Positions 33,521 to 42,289 of a stretch of 64,000 nt of DNA are shown here, piece after piece. Positions within the stretch are counted from its first letter, which is position 1. Each line of letters begins with the position of its first letter. The position numbers were made by a program, and so were the translations under genes. The notes beneath the pieces were generated by a model. That model made no database searches, was not told the DNA's origin, and saw nothing but the letters and a program-made list of their open reading frames with translations. The DNA is from Glutamicibacter sp002979865 (GTDB taxonomy: Bacteria; Actinomycetota; Actinomycetes; Actinomycetales; Micrococcaceae): the NCBI RefSeq assembly GCF_050030965.1, contig NZ_CP188297.1, positions 806,001-870,000 on the forward strand. Reading direction: 5' to 3'.

Positions 33521-34759
33521 ATGAGTCAGAACTCCAAGCAACGTCAGAAGCGTAAAAACGCATCAGGAGAAAGCTTCGGAATCCCTAAGCAGGATTGGAC
33601 GACGGCTGATAAAACGGGCCGCGAAATGCCGGATATGTTTACTGCTGCAGGAAAACTTGATGGGCTTCCCGAAGCGATGCTCAATGAGGTACTAGATTTC
33701 CCCTCTGCGGTAAGCCATCTTGTTGTCTCAATCTACTCAGAGCTTGAAAATCACGCTCAAAAATTGATCCTCACCGCTGCGGTAAATGATATCGTGTCGC
33801 TCGTTACCCGAGCCTACGCCTTGGACGGCCGCTCTGCCGCGTACTCCGCCCGCGCTCTATTTGAACACCTAATCAATTTCCACGATGTCTGTGATTCGAC
33901 GGTAAACACGCCTGATCGCTACACCTACCACAAATACATTACTCAAAAAAGAGTGGCCGAACACCGTGGGGCCCTTGAATTGTTATCGGACAGAGAACAA
34001 AAGAGAGAGCGAAAACGTCTAGATAAGCTTGCTGAGTCGACCCGCAATAAAGCGGCTGTAGCACTTGATAAATACGGTAATGAATTTTCTCGACAGTGGG
34101 CCCAAGGTTCTCTTTTCAATCGAGCTAAGCTATATGACGCTGAAGATGGGTACGACGGTTATCGAATCCTCTCGTCAGTAATTCATGGATCTAGCGGGGC
34201 CATGTCAGGAGTCACTCGAATCATTGATGGAAGGCAAATACATCGGACAGGACCGGATCTTGAACTCGCATCGCTGGCGTGGATTGAGGGTTTAACTGCT
34301 TTCTACCGAATCACCGAGGTGCTAGCTGAACGCACGGGGTTATGGGAGGCCGAGGACCTCCGTGAACGAACAGGACATCTCGTCCTCTTTTGGTCAGAAA
34401 TTCGTGCCGAGCTTCGACGACTCGATGAGCGTTTGTGGCCAAAGCGTGCGCCGCGCGAAGCTGTTGCAGTGGTGGCGTTCCACCCAGGCGGCCGTCACAG
34501 GTGGTACCTCTACAACCCTGATGAAGAATCACTAACCCTAGCCGAGCCACCAGCTGTAGAACCCGACCTCTCAGGATTAGATGAAGCCATATCCACTTAT
34601 TCTCCCGAAGAATTCAACGGGCGTCCGCTGACTGCTATCCATGCAGGAGTCAAGGTTAGGCCCCTACGCGGCCAACTCCCCTTTCCTGCCTCATCAATCA
34701 TGGTTCCAGAAGGGCACCCCTCACGAAATACTGGTCATATAAAGCGCCTTCGCCCGTGA
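33521..34759 (+). CDS. DUF5677-like protein of the defence island
   Basis: 412 residues. A basic N terminus (SKQRQKRKNASGE), then a helical core: ARALFEHLINFHDVCDST near residue 115, basic coiled segment REQKRERKRLDKLAE near residue 165, and RILSSVIHGSSGAMSG near residue 225, resembling the RA(L/I)xE...S..vHg pattern of DUF5677. The C-terminal third (residues 300-412) is not recognised. Function unknown; such proteins are frequent in defence islands. GC intermediate, start ATG 11 bases after GAAAGGA. Confidence 0.55.
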   Translation: MSQNSKQRQKRKNASGESFGIPKQDWTTADKTGREMPDMFTAAGKLDGLPEAMLNEVLDFPSAVSHLVVSIYSELENHAQKLILTAAVNDIVSLVTRAYALDGRSAAYSARALFEHLINFHDVCDSTVNTPDRYTYHKYITQKRVAEHRGALELLSDREQKRERKRLDKLAESTRNKAAVALDKYGNEFSRQWAQGSLFNRAKLYDAEDGYDGYRILSSVIHGSSGAMSGVTRIIDGRQIHRTGPDLELASLAWIEGLTAFYRITEVLAERTGLWEAEDLRERTGHLVLFWSEIRAELRRLDERLWPKRAPREAVAVVAFHPGGRHRWYLYNPDEESLTLAEPPAVEPDLSGLDEAISTYSPEEFNGRPLTAIHAGVKVRPLRGQLPFPASSIMVPEGHPSRNTGHIKRLRP

Positions 34760-34870
34760 GTTAAATACTCGAAACATCGAAGTGGGCCCTCTGGCCATCT
34801 ATGACCGTTCACGAAACGGTAATATCAAGTTGGACAGATACAGGTGATTGTCGCTCTCCAATATCCGTCT

Positions 34871-35106
34871 TTAGCAAGTCATTGCACGTGCTGTTCTCTT
34901 TTCAAGGCGTTCTGCCCGTTCGACGTTACCGCCGTGTCCGTTGGACGCGGAGACACCCCTTCGTTGGCTGATATTCTCCGCACCGTCAGCTTTGCCTACG
35001 TATAGGCGTCCATCACTGGTATCAGTGATCAAATAGACTCCAATAACCGACGACAAAGCCGTGCGCTGCCGAATAGCGCTTCCGGGTACTTCTGTTCTTG
35101 CAAGAA
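34871..35106 (-). pseudogene. GIY-YIG nuclease-domain remnant cut by the IS element
   Basis: Minus strand reads SSVIGVYLITDTSDGRLYVG then KADGAENISQRRGVSASNGHGGNVE: the GIY-YIG core (GVY...YVG, R in QRR, NGHGGN). After NVE the homology ends and a stop follows, and upstream it runs into the IS terminal repeat at 35107. So only ~70 codons remain of a longer protein. Confidence 0.65.
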
Positions 35107-35178
35107 GGTGTGAAATCTCGTGACTTCGTAGACACTGAAACTCACTACTTCGTGGACACTGGATCTCAATACTTTGTA
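35107..35178. repeat. Left terminal inverted repeat, three 23-bp subrepeats
   Basis: Exact reverse complement of 36776-36847. Internally it contains iterations of a TCACTACTTCGTGGACACTG-like unit every ~23 bases (ACTTCGTAGACACTG, ACTTCGTGGACACTG, ACTTTGTACACAG). Confidence 0.9.
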
Positions 35179-35221
35179 CACAGCTACCAACAGGCCGGAA
35201 CGGTTGGTAGCTGTCCCACTT

Positions 35222-36669
35222 CTACTGGTGGTCAAAGAACGCCGGCATTTGATCCTCACGAGCTTGGATGACAGCACGATACTGCTCAGCTTTCTTCTCC
35301 CATTGACGAGTCGTCAGAGTCATCTGAATACCTCTGATTGAATACGATGAAACGAACTTCCCCTCAACTTTCAAGGCCACCATCGGTAACGGGAACGACA
35401 TGACAACTTCACTCGTCTCAGGGTCCGACAATAAAAATTCTGTGTCCGTAATCGTCCTGACGAACTGGCGGTGAGCAAACGATGTGGGCAACGAAATGTG
35501 GAACCCCTGGTAGAACGTTCTTCGGTTTTCCTTCGTCACTTCCACAAGCATCTGATTTGATTCCAAGAGGGGCACTGGATCCGATGCGTCATGAGGGCTT
35601 TTCATGATTTCACCCGACTTCGACACCACCACATCCAACCTGCTGACCGAAGACTGGGCTAATCGACGTTTACTGAGATATTCGGCGGCTTTCGCCTCCA
35701 ACATTGATAAGTGAATCGGTTCGGTCGCTGGCGTATGCTCCAGCAGCTCCCAAGCAGCCTGTGGGGTCGCTTGGTTCAAGGATTGATGCGGTCTGCGTTT
35801 GTTGTAATGCTCACGATAGCGTTTGAGCAGCCTCTGCACATCGGCCAGATCCTGTGGCTTGTTCGCCGTCAAGAAACGTTGCAACGTCCGGTGTGAACGT
35901 TCGTTCTCCCCTGAGTCGTAGGCCGTCCTGGAAGCCCAGTGGTCGGCATGCTTCCCTTGGATGCGAGAAACATTTCTACTGAACCGAATGTCCCGCTACG
36001 TAACTGGTTGAATGCTTTGGAATTATCACTAAGAACTTCTTGTGGTGCACCGTACTCCGCGATGGCTCGCACGAGTACTTCTTGAGCATCTTGGCTGTTT
36101 TCGTGGCGTTGGAAAGCTTGGGAGCCCACATCGAATCTGCTGGCATCATCGATGAGTTGATACACGGTGATGAGCTGATTTTTGGCGGTGCGGTATTCAA
36201 AAGCATCAAGTTGCCACAGGGCCATGGCCGTTGACCTTGCGAAGGGAACATAGGAAGATTTTGGTCGCTTGCGGGGGTTGCGGTCCACGTGGCCGACGCC
36301 GGCCAGCAATCGGCCTATCGTGGCAACCGACGGTATCTTGCCGCCTGGGAAAGTGTCTTCGTTGATCGTTGCTTCGTAATGAATGGTTTTGGGACCGTAG
36401 TCCCAACCATCCTTTTTGAGTTTCTGGCGGATCTTCACCAGCTCGTTGATCACTTCTGGGCCGTATTTCCTGGCTGGCTCTCTCGGTGCTCTGGATTGCG
36501 GGTGGAGAGCTGCAGCCGATTCGCTAACAGCTCTACGTCGTAGGCGGTAGAAAATGCTTCGGGAGATTTTCTGGGTCTTGCAGAATTCGCTGATGCTCAG
36601 GGCATCTGGTTGTGTGGGATCGAAGTTGATGATCATGGATCGCACGCGTGGCGGAAGGGCACTTGTCAT
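35222..36669 (-). pseudogene. IS481-family DDE transposase, frameshifted
   Basis: N-terminal HTH (LSISEFCKTQKISRSIFYRL), integrase core with first Asp in LWQLDAFEYRT, second Asp in EVLSDNSKAFN, and Glu in GENERSHRTLQRF, then KRYREHYNKRRPHQSLN and a ~110-residue C-terminal beta-rich domain. Near 35950-35958 one base is missing: the first frame runs off into PTTGLPGRPT while KHADHWASRTAYDSGENE continues in the next. Start is uncertain (ATG 36669 or earlier ones within the repeat array). As IS481 transposases are single-frame, this copy is probably inactive. Confidence 0.82.
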
Positions 36670-36730
36670 GTTCATGACAGTGCCAGAAAGCGGTTTTGAT
36701 TTGTCCATGAACTGTTGAGACATGCTGTGC

Positions 36731-36847
36731 ACGAAGTCATGAGTTCGTGTGTCCACAAAGTGATGAGACAGGACATACAAAGTATTGAGATCCAGTGTCC
36801 ACGAAGTAGTGAGTTTCAGTGTCTACGAAGTCACGAGATTTCACACC
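36731..36847. repeat. Right terminal repeat array, five subrepeats
   Basis: Contains the 72-bp inverted repeat (36776-36847) plus two further, more diverged units inward to about 36731 (ACTTTGTGGACACACG and ACTTCGTGCACAG on the minus strand), so this end has five units against three at the other end. Confidence 0.75.
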
Positions 36848-36848
36848 A

Positions 36849-37154
36849 AGTCGCTGGAACGGGCGTACCATTTCGCCCTATTCGGCAACCGTCATGGCCG
36901 CCCTGGCGCAAATGTAGTTGGAGATCAAACGCGAACGCATCACCGACTCCGTGACCAAACACCGTTCCACCGGCGGCGACCTCGGCGGTCGGCGCTCCAC
37001 ATTCACCGATTCCCAAACCCGCACTGCAGCGAAACTTATTCAGGCCGGCGAACCGGCAACACAAGTTGCGAAAGACTTGGGGGTGTCCCGAGCAACCCTG
37101 TACCGACGGATCAAAGAGCTTCCACAACCAACCGGTGCTCGACAAGGGTTATAG
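36849..37154 (+). pseudogene. Serine recombinase C-terminal remnant with amber codon
   Basis: Begins at the IS edge. Plus strand reads ATVMAALAQM, TAG (36915), LEIKRERITDSVTKHRS, then GGRRSTFTDSQTRTAAKLIQ and the HTH GVSRATLYRRIKELP. This is the E-helix/HTH end of a resolvase-invertase (family has MAALAQMELE, so TAG replaces a Glu codon). The catalytic Ser domain is missing. Confidence 0.75.
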
Positions 37155-37259
37155 CCTTTATTCCCCTTACATATCGCTCTAGAGCCTAGGTCACTCGTCG
37201 GAGCAATAGACTACGCTGAGCAGCATACGATACAACCTTTCCACGACTGGAGCTGGATC

Positions 37260-37949
37260 TTGCCCGGAACAAGAAAGACCACCGCCGAAGTCGTAGACCT
37301 CCTACACAACGGCAAAGGAATACCCACTGCCTCAGAGGTCGAGATCCACGCTATTCGGTTCTACCCTCGGCACTGGCTGAACCGGTGGAACGAAATCATG
37401 CCGGATATTCCTTCCATTCTCCAAAGCGGAGAAAAGGACAGCAAAGGTCGACTCACCCTGAGCCGAGGCGACCTATTCACTCTGGGTAACAAAGTGAAAA
37501 CTGCACAAGATGCGATCAACTTCTACGTCGCGGTCTGCTCATGGGGCGCGGGCACCAAGGCCCGAGATATCTACCGTCGAATTCCAACATTGAGCGAACC
37601 AGACGTTGGAGAAAAACTGCTCGGCGGAATCATGCTCGCCCAAGACCCGAATGTCGAAGCAGAAGAAGCCTACCGATCCTTCTGGACAAGCGACCAATAC
37701 AGGCTCAAATATCTCGGCCCAGCCTTCTTCACCAAGCTCTTGTACTTCGCAGCCGGCCCCACAGATAGCCAGAAAATGCGCCACCTCATTCTAGACAAGA
37801 AAGTCGCAACATCCATAGGCTGGCCCAACAAAGCCTGGTGGACTCCATCGGAGTACAAAGACTACCTAGAACTCATCAATATCGTCATGGAACACCTACC
37901 GGAAGCAGAACGCTCCGACTGCATCGAAATGCGCCTCTTCAAGCCATAG
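37260..37949 (+). CDS. OGG-fold 8-oxoguanine DNA glycosylase-like protein
   Basis: 229 residues from a TTG with GGAG upstream. Segments HAIRFYPRHWLNRWNEIMP, FYVAVCSWGAGTKARDIYRR, GPAFFTKLLYFAAG, LILDKKVATSIGW and WWTPSEYKDYLELI match a divergent OGG-fold family found in accessory regions; DKK(V) carries a plausible catalytic Lys. Catalysis is not proven by sequence. In defence islands such proteins may act on modified or damaged bases. Followed by a terminator. Confidence 0.6.
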   Translation: MPGTRKTTAEVVDLLHNGKGIPTASEVEIHAIRFYPRHWLNRWNEIMPDIPSILQSGEKDSKGRLTLSRGDLFTLGNKVKTAQDAINFYVAVCSWGAGTKARDIYRRIPTLSEPDVGEKLLGGIMLAQDPNVEAEEAYRSFWTSDQYRLKYLGPAFFTKLLYFAAGPTDSQKMRHLILDKKVATSIGWPNKAWWTPSEYKDYLELINIVMEHLPEAERSDCIEMRLFKP

Positions 37950-38040
37950 CGCAACTCAAGGACTCTTCCCGAAAACACTATGATCCCTGCTCCGGGCCAC
38001 GAGATTTCGGTTCAGAGTTTCGGGAAACCGAAAACGTTGA

Positions 38041-38080
38041 AAAACCGCCGTTCGCGCGATTGCTCGAACGGCGGTTTTCT
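38041..38080 (+). terminator. Terminator after the OGG-fold gene
   Basis: Arms AAAACCGCCGTTCG / CGAACGGCGGTTTT around a 10-base loop, then TCTTC. Confidence 0.85.
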
Positions 38081-38276
38081 TCACCCCAAAAACGACCGAT
38101 ATTGAATCTCTGAGCTGTTGTCCGAAAATCAATGAACATCCATGCCTCCACAGGGCTCTACCCTGCGAACAAAACTTACGGTCTAGCCCAAAAAAACAAC
38201 TACGCAGTGCGTCAATGTTTTAGAAGCCAAGCATCGGGCTAAATGATCTGTCATAGGACTCAACAAAGTTGGCCAC

Positions 38277-39188
38277 CTATTCAGCGGCATCGGGAGACGC
38301 ATTCTGAACCGCTTCAGTAGCACTGAATGGCGAGAATCTTGTACTGTCCGAAATTTTTGCTTCAAGTGCTGAGACAATTGCTTGGAACTCCACTCTAGTC
38401 TCGGCCTGAACGTCCAATGCCGCCCCTATACCACTGACATCAGTACTAATGCGAGAAGCAAGCCCAAGTGCGCGATGTCCATCTACTGGATCTTTTAGAC
38501 CATACGCATGCATATGAACGGTGTCAGATATACTCGTTGGCTCGTGGAAGTGATCAAATTTGAATTCCTTTCGCATGTAATCAAGAAATTCATTCTGGAT
38601 AACGAGCACCAATTTTCGGTTTACGTGCTCGAAAGTTGATGCCTTGTGATGCATCTGCACGAGAATTGTTTTCGCAGTCATCTTCCAATTCATACCGAAC
38701 GCTTTGTTAAGCGTTACAGCAGGGTCATCAGTTTTAATTCCGAGGCGCTCCACTACTCGCTGCCGCTCAGGCCAAACTGAGCCAGTAGTGTCGAGTGTTT
38801 GCAGCTCAATGCCAACAAAATCTACAACCTTGCCATTTTTGGTTGAAGCAAGGAAGTAGTCAACATTCCCTCCAGGAATCTTAACCTCAGGGATCAGATG
38901 AAGCTCGTTTCCTGGCTCGTGCAAAGTTAACAGATGCATACAATCCATAAATATTTGCCCTCTATCCAGGAGACGAGACGGACAAATCATGATCGGAGAC
39001 GGAGGCTTACCAAAACTGACCGTGCATGTACCAATCGAAATTTCAGGCTCAGATTTGCGAACCTTGTAGCACCGTTTGTGTGTGAAGGGGCATTCCTGGT
39101 CGTTAATGACAGATTCCCATTTTTGATCTTGGTCTGTTGCGTCACGGCCAAATAGTTCAATCACAGTGCGTGGAGGAATTGCTACCAC
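38277..39188 (-). CDS. NotI-type restriction endonuclease
   Basis: 303 residues from GTG 39188. N-terminal VIELFG, then four Cys that fit the Fe-Cys4 site of NotI (ECPFTHKRCYK, GTCTVSFG, MICPSRLL), and a PD-(D/E)xK core NVDYFLAS...VDFVGIELQTLDTTG with D and E-x-Q as in NotI. Overlaps the methyltransferase by 7 bases (TGGTAG/GTGGTA), so it is coupled to it. Expected to cut a GC-rich site protected by that enzyme; the site cannot be read from the sequence. Lower GC than core. Confidence 0.8.
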   Translation of the reverse strand: MVAIPPRTVIELFGRDATDQDQKWESVINDQECPFTHKRCYKVRKSEPEISIGTCTVSFGKPPSPIMICPSRLLDRGQIFMDCMHLLTLHEPGNELHLIPEVKIPGGNVDYFLASTKNGKVVDFVGIELQTLDTTGSVWPERQRVVERLGIKTDDPAVTLNKAFGMNWKMTAKTILVQMHHKASTFEHVNRKLVLVIQNEFLDYMRKEFKFDHFHEPTSISDTVHMHAYGLKDPVDGHRALGLASRISTDVSGIGAALDVQAETRVEFQAIVSALEAKISDSTRFSPFSATEAVQNASPDAAE

Positions 39189-40306
39189 AGCGTCACGCCA
39201 ATCCGCTCCTGCGCCAAACTCAAATAGTTCGCTGATATATCGATGCCAACAGATCGACGTTCAAGACGCGATGCCGCAACCATAGTTGTTCCAGTTCCGC
39301 AGAATGGGTCTAGCACTATCCCGTCGGGTGGACATGTAGCAAGGATAGGGATGTAACACAGCTCTTCCGGATATACGGCAAAGTGACCCGCTCCCCGCGC
39401 TTGTGTGTCCTCCGGAAGAATATCCCACACGTCTGATGGCTTGGTACCCTTAGGGTGATACCGTAAAAAATAGTATCCTTTTTCAACCAGTTCTTTGGCT
39501 CTTCCTGAAACCTTGATCTGGTCAGAATGAGTCACGCGTTGCTGACCGCGTATGACCATGCGAAAGTCGGAATAACGCCCTTCAGCGACATCCTTAAGCA
39601 TGTTTTCAAGTGCCAGGTTGGCTTTACGCTTTTCCTCCTCCGTGAGCACTGTAGATAGCTCGATCTGTCGCCTGTACCGAATTCCAGAGACACCGGTAGC
39701 TGACACCACCGCCCCATTGACTACCTTTGCTTCACGCGCAGTTGTCCGAATTGAATCGACATCATAGTAATAACCTTGAGACTTCTTCACAAAGTGGAAA
39801 ATGAGTTCATGGGTATTGGCAAGTCGATCTTTGGATTGGTCCATTCCACCTTTCAGCTTGTTCCAAACCACTTCGTTGCGCAATATCCATCCCTGCTCAT
39901 CAATCATCTTGATTGCAAGTCGCCACGGGACACCAGTAAGTGCTTTCTTCTGGTAACTATCACCTATATTGAGCCAAAACGACCCATTTGACTTCAGCAC
40001 ACGATGCAACTCTTGAGTGACTTTCAGCAAATTTTCAATGAATTCTGCTGGTGACTTTTCTGCGCCTATGCCCTCTGAGTCATATTTCCGTTGCCCCCAA
40101 TATGGAGGCGACGTAATTATCATGTCAACAGACTCTTTGGGGAGACCGGACAATACTTGCAGAGAATCGCCTTGTAAGTATCCGACCCGTTCGCGTCCTG
40201 TACTCACTGCTTCAAATTCACGGTTCCAGTCCGGCCATGGATCATTAGCGATATCGGCATACTGCCGCGGTTCGACTGGGTTAATCATGCTAACCATTCT
40301 ACCCAT
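39182..40306 (-). CDS. DNA methyltransferase, TSPPY class (N4-C or N6-A)
   Basis: 374 residues. Class beta order: catalytic motif IV TSPPYWGQRKYD near residue 67, then target recognition region, and the AdoMet motif I FCGTGTT near residue 335 with SVGIDIS (motif II). TSPPYW is most often N4-cytosine. Starts among ATGs at 40306, 40297, 40288 are equivalent in quality. Partner of the NotI-like endonuclease. Confidence 0.9.
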   Translation of the reverse strand: MGRMVSMINPVEPRQYADIANDPWPDWNREFEAVSTGRERVGYLQGDSLQVLSGLPKESVDMIITSPPYWGQRKYDSEGIGAEKSPAEFIENLLKVTQELHRVLKSNGSFWLNIGDSYQKKALTGVPWRLAIKMIDEQGWILRNEVVWNKLKGGMDQSKDRLANTHELIFHFVKKSQGYYYDVDSIRTTAREAKVVNGAVVSATGVSGIRYRRQIELSTVLTEEEKRKANLALENMLKDVAEGRYSDFRMVIRGQQRVTHSDQIKVSGRAKELVEKGYYFLRYHPKGTKPSDVWDILPEDTQARGAGHFAVYPEELCYIPILATCPPDGIVLDPFCGTGTTMVAASRLERRSVGIDISANYLSLAQERIGVTLW

Positions 40307-40421
40307 CTATTTGGGACAATAAAGGTGAGTGAAACGAGCGCTAGGAATCCTCGGTATAGTTGAGTGATTGACTTGGATGCCCCCTAACGCGGGCTAGTAT
40401 CTACACGAGGGATTCGACGTA

Positions 40422-40847
40422 ATGGACTGGTACCTATGCACAATCTCTCCAAAAGAGCCCCGCAATTGGAGCCTGTGCAAAGAGTATGGCTTATGGGGGT
40501 ATACGAGAGGGATGCCAAAGTGTGTCCCAGGAGATCATCTCTTGTTCTGGATTGGCAGAAAAGGATACATCGGATACGGGGTCGTAACAGGTCAACCACG
40601 AAGACCCCTAACCAAAGCTGATGCCCCTTGGATAGGAGGTACTGAACGTTTTACTGCAGTTGTGCCAATGGTTGTTCAGTTAGAAAATTCCACCCCGCTA
40701 TTCCTCCCGTTCATTAATAATCTGCAGAAAGATACTGGGTTCAACACAGCGCACCTACAGCGAGGTATGTCGAGAATCTCCGGGGAAGCTGCAACCCTTG
40801 TTACCGAGCGGCTACTTATCCAGTACATTCAAGAAGGTGCAGAATAA
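40422..40847 (+). CDS. EVE (PUA-like) domain protein
   Basis: 141 residues: MDWYLCTISPKEPRNWSLCK, GLWGYT, PGDHLLFWIGRKGYIGYGVV, then PWIGGTERFTAVVPMVV and RGMSRISGEAA fit the EVE domain, a small reader of modified bases, in order and length. Divergent from the methyltransferase with ~115 bases between, in the restriction-modification locus; it may sense the methyl mark or invaders. Confidence 0.8.
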   Translation: MDWYLCTISPKEPRNWSLCKEYGLWGYTRGMPKCVPGDHLLFWIGRKGYIGYGVVTGQPRRPLTKADAPWIGGTERFTAVVPMVVQLENSTPLFLPFINNLQKDTGFNTAHLQRGMSRISGEAATLVTERLLIQYIQEGAE

Positions 40848-41033
40848 GCCCTCCAACGCCACGAGACTCCGGGAATCTCGCTACGTTTGGAAGATTCCAT
40901 CGATTTCGGTTACTTAGATGGCATACGGCGAAGATGCCCAACATGGTAGCCATTGCGATGGTGGCTGTGACTTTGAAAACGTACATGGGAATCTTCTTGT
41001 GCGGCGGTGCGGTCGTTGTCCGTTGCCGTTAGT

Positions 41034-41360
41034 TTATAGCTGGTCTTTGATTGCTTGGATCTCTTCGTCTGTTGCGCCCGGCAGGGCGTAGTGTATTCCG
41101 TTTTTGATTTGGATCATGCGTACTACGGGGTCGCCGAGGTCTGCTGCTTTGTTGTTGTAGCCGCTTTGGTAGGCTTCCACCACGTCGCGTACTGAATTGG
41201 CGCCGAATTTTCGGAAGGCTTCCAGGACTACTCTGCCGGTGTCGTCGCCGGGGTGGTGTGTTGTTGGTGAGAGGTCAGCGGCACTGACGTCGTGGGCAAG
41301 ATCGGCTGCGTAGCGGCCGATGTTTTGTGCTTTGGTGATGAGTTCGTAGCTGCTTTTCAC
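41034..41360 (-). CDS. Hypothetical protein
   Basis: 108 residues if it starts at GTG 41360, 16 bases after the preceding gene's stop; a longer TTG-start version overlaps that gene and is less likely. Contains VKSSYELITKAQNIGRYAADLAHDV with a mildly basic helix and acidic end (DEEIQAIKDQL). No family recognised. May form an operon with the gene at 41377. Confidence 0.5.
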   Translation of the reverse strand: MKSSYELITKAQNIGRYAADLAHDVSAADLSPTTHHPGDDTGRVVLEAFRKFGANSVRDVVEAYQSGYNNKAADLGDPVVRMIQIKNGIHYALPGATDEEIQAIKDQL

Positions 41361-41376
41361 GGTGAATTTAGCTTTC

Positions 41377-41745
41377 TTATTGGTCGTCGAGGTGAATTCG
41401 TCCGTATGAAATTGGATTCTGTGAGGTGTTGTCGAGGGGGTCTGGTTGTCCAATTAGTGGGTGGTCGGGACTAGGCGTTCCAATGATCCCCAGTCGATCG
41501 CCTCTTCCCTCTATTTTTCGAACGCCTTCAATCGTCCCGACCATTCGAACGATGCCCTGGTGAGCGATTACGAGGTGATCGCAGGCCAGAACTTTCTCTG
41601 CGCGCAAACGCCACGCTTCACGCCCACGTTCCCAAAGTTCATCTGCGCTCAAACCGTCACGATACCCAATGAGTTCACGGGCATCCCCTTCCACGGCCGG
41701 CTGCTCCTTGGCTATCTTGATCCTTACTACATCAATCGCTGTCAT
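41377..41745 (-). CDS. Hypothetical protein, possible PUA/EVE-like fold
   Basis: 122 residues from ATG 41745. LVIAHQGIVRMVGTIEGVRK and GHPLIGQPDPLDNTSQNPISY-like end (HPLIGQPDPLDNTSQNPISY) resemble small base-reader domains, but no exact family is recognised. Adjacent to the restriction-modification locus; may be an accessory. Confidence 0.5.
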   Translation of the reverse strand: MTAIDVVRIKIAKEQPAVEGDARELIGYRDGLSADELWERGREAWRLRAEKVLACDHLVIAHQGIVRMVGTIEGVRKIEGRGDRLGIIGTPSPDHPLIGQPDPLDNTSQNPISYGRIHLDDQ

Positions 41746-41974
41746 ATCAATTATGCTACTATTCAAATAGTTAACTCGTCAACATGCTAGGAACGCTACT
41801 TTCGTTGCATTTCGGGAAAGAAAGGTGCGGACTCCGAACACTTCCCGGGCAGGTGACGGTTCTGATGAAACGTATTCGGCCGCAGAAAACACTATAATTT
41901 CGACAGAATGAGCTTTCGAGGAAAAGGGAAGTTCCATTCGCATTTATGGAGAATATATATCATGGAGACTTCTC

Positions 41975-42211
41975 TTGAAGTGCATTAAATGTCGTAGTGA
42001 AAACGTAAGCGTAGAGTTCTTGCAGTCGGGCGGACGAAGCAGCGCGAAGGGCACGGGCTTTGGTGTCAACATGAATAACGCAACCCGTGGGATGACCGCG
42101 TTAGGTACGTTAGGCATGTCGAATTTAATATGGAAAAAGTCCAAAGGAACCGGCAAGACGAAGTTCAAGAACGATTAGAGAGTGCTTTGTCAGTCGTGTG
42201 GTCATGACTGA
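41975..42211 (+). pseudogene. Zinc-ribbon small membrane-associated protein with premature amber
   Basis: TTG start with GGAG 7 bases upstream; reads MKCIKCRSENVSVEF, glycine-rich GFGVNMNNATRGMTALGTLG, and WKKSKGTGKTKFKND, TAG (42176), then RVLCQSCGHD and a stop. The family ends with a second CxxC zinc knuckle, which is intact after the TAG. So the second half is cut off in translation unless the codon is read through. Confidence 0.65.
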
Positions 42212-42289
42212 AAACTTTAGTTCTTAGCCGCTTGCCATCTCATTAGATCCGCGCTGCCAAGGACTGTGTGGATCACAGAAATACACTTC

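Larger units (their letters stand above)
35107..36847 (-). mobile_element. IS481-like insertion sequence with 72-bp terminal inverted repeats
   Basis: Bounded by perfect inverted repeats 35107-35178 and 36776-36847 (72 bases each). Encodes one DDE transposase on the minus strand, now frameshifted. No clean target-site duplication could be read: the left flank ends caagaa and the right begins aagtcg. The element sits between a GIY-YIG remnant and a recombinase remnant that do not join across it. Confidence 0.85.

Noticed and set aside
35940..35970. Programmed -1 frameshift in the transposase
   Set aside because: IS481 transposases are single-frame and I see no slippery heptamer with downstream structure.
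12289..42211. Genome-wide amber recoding
   Set aside because: Core genes such as both MHS transporters, the ferredoxin reductase and icd end in TAG followed by terminators, so TAG is a normal stop.
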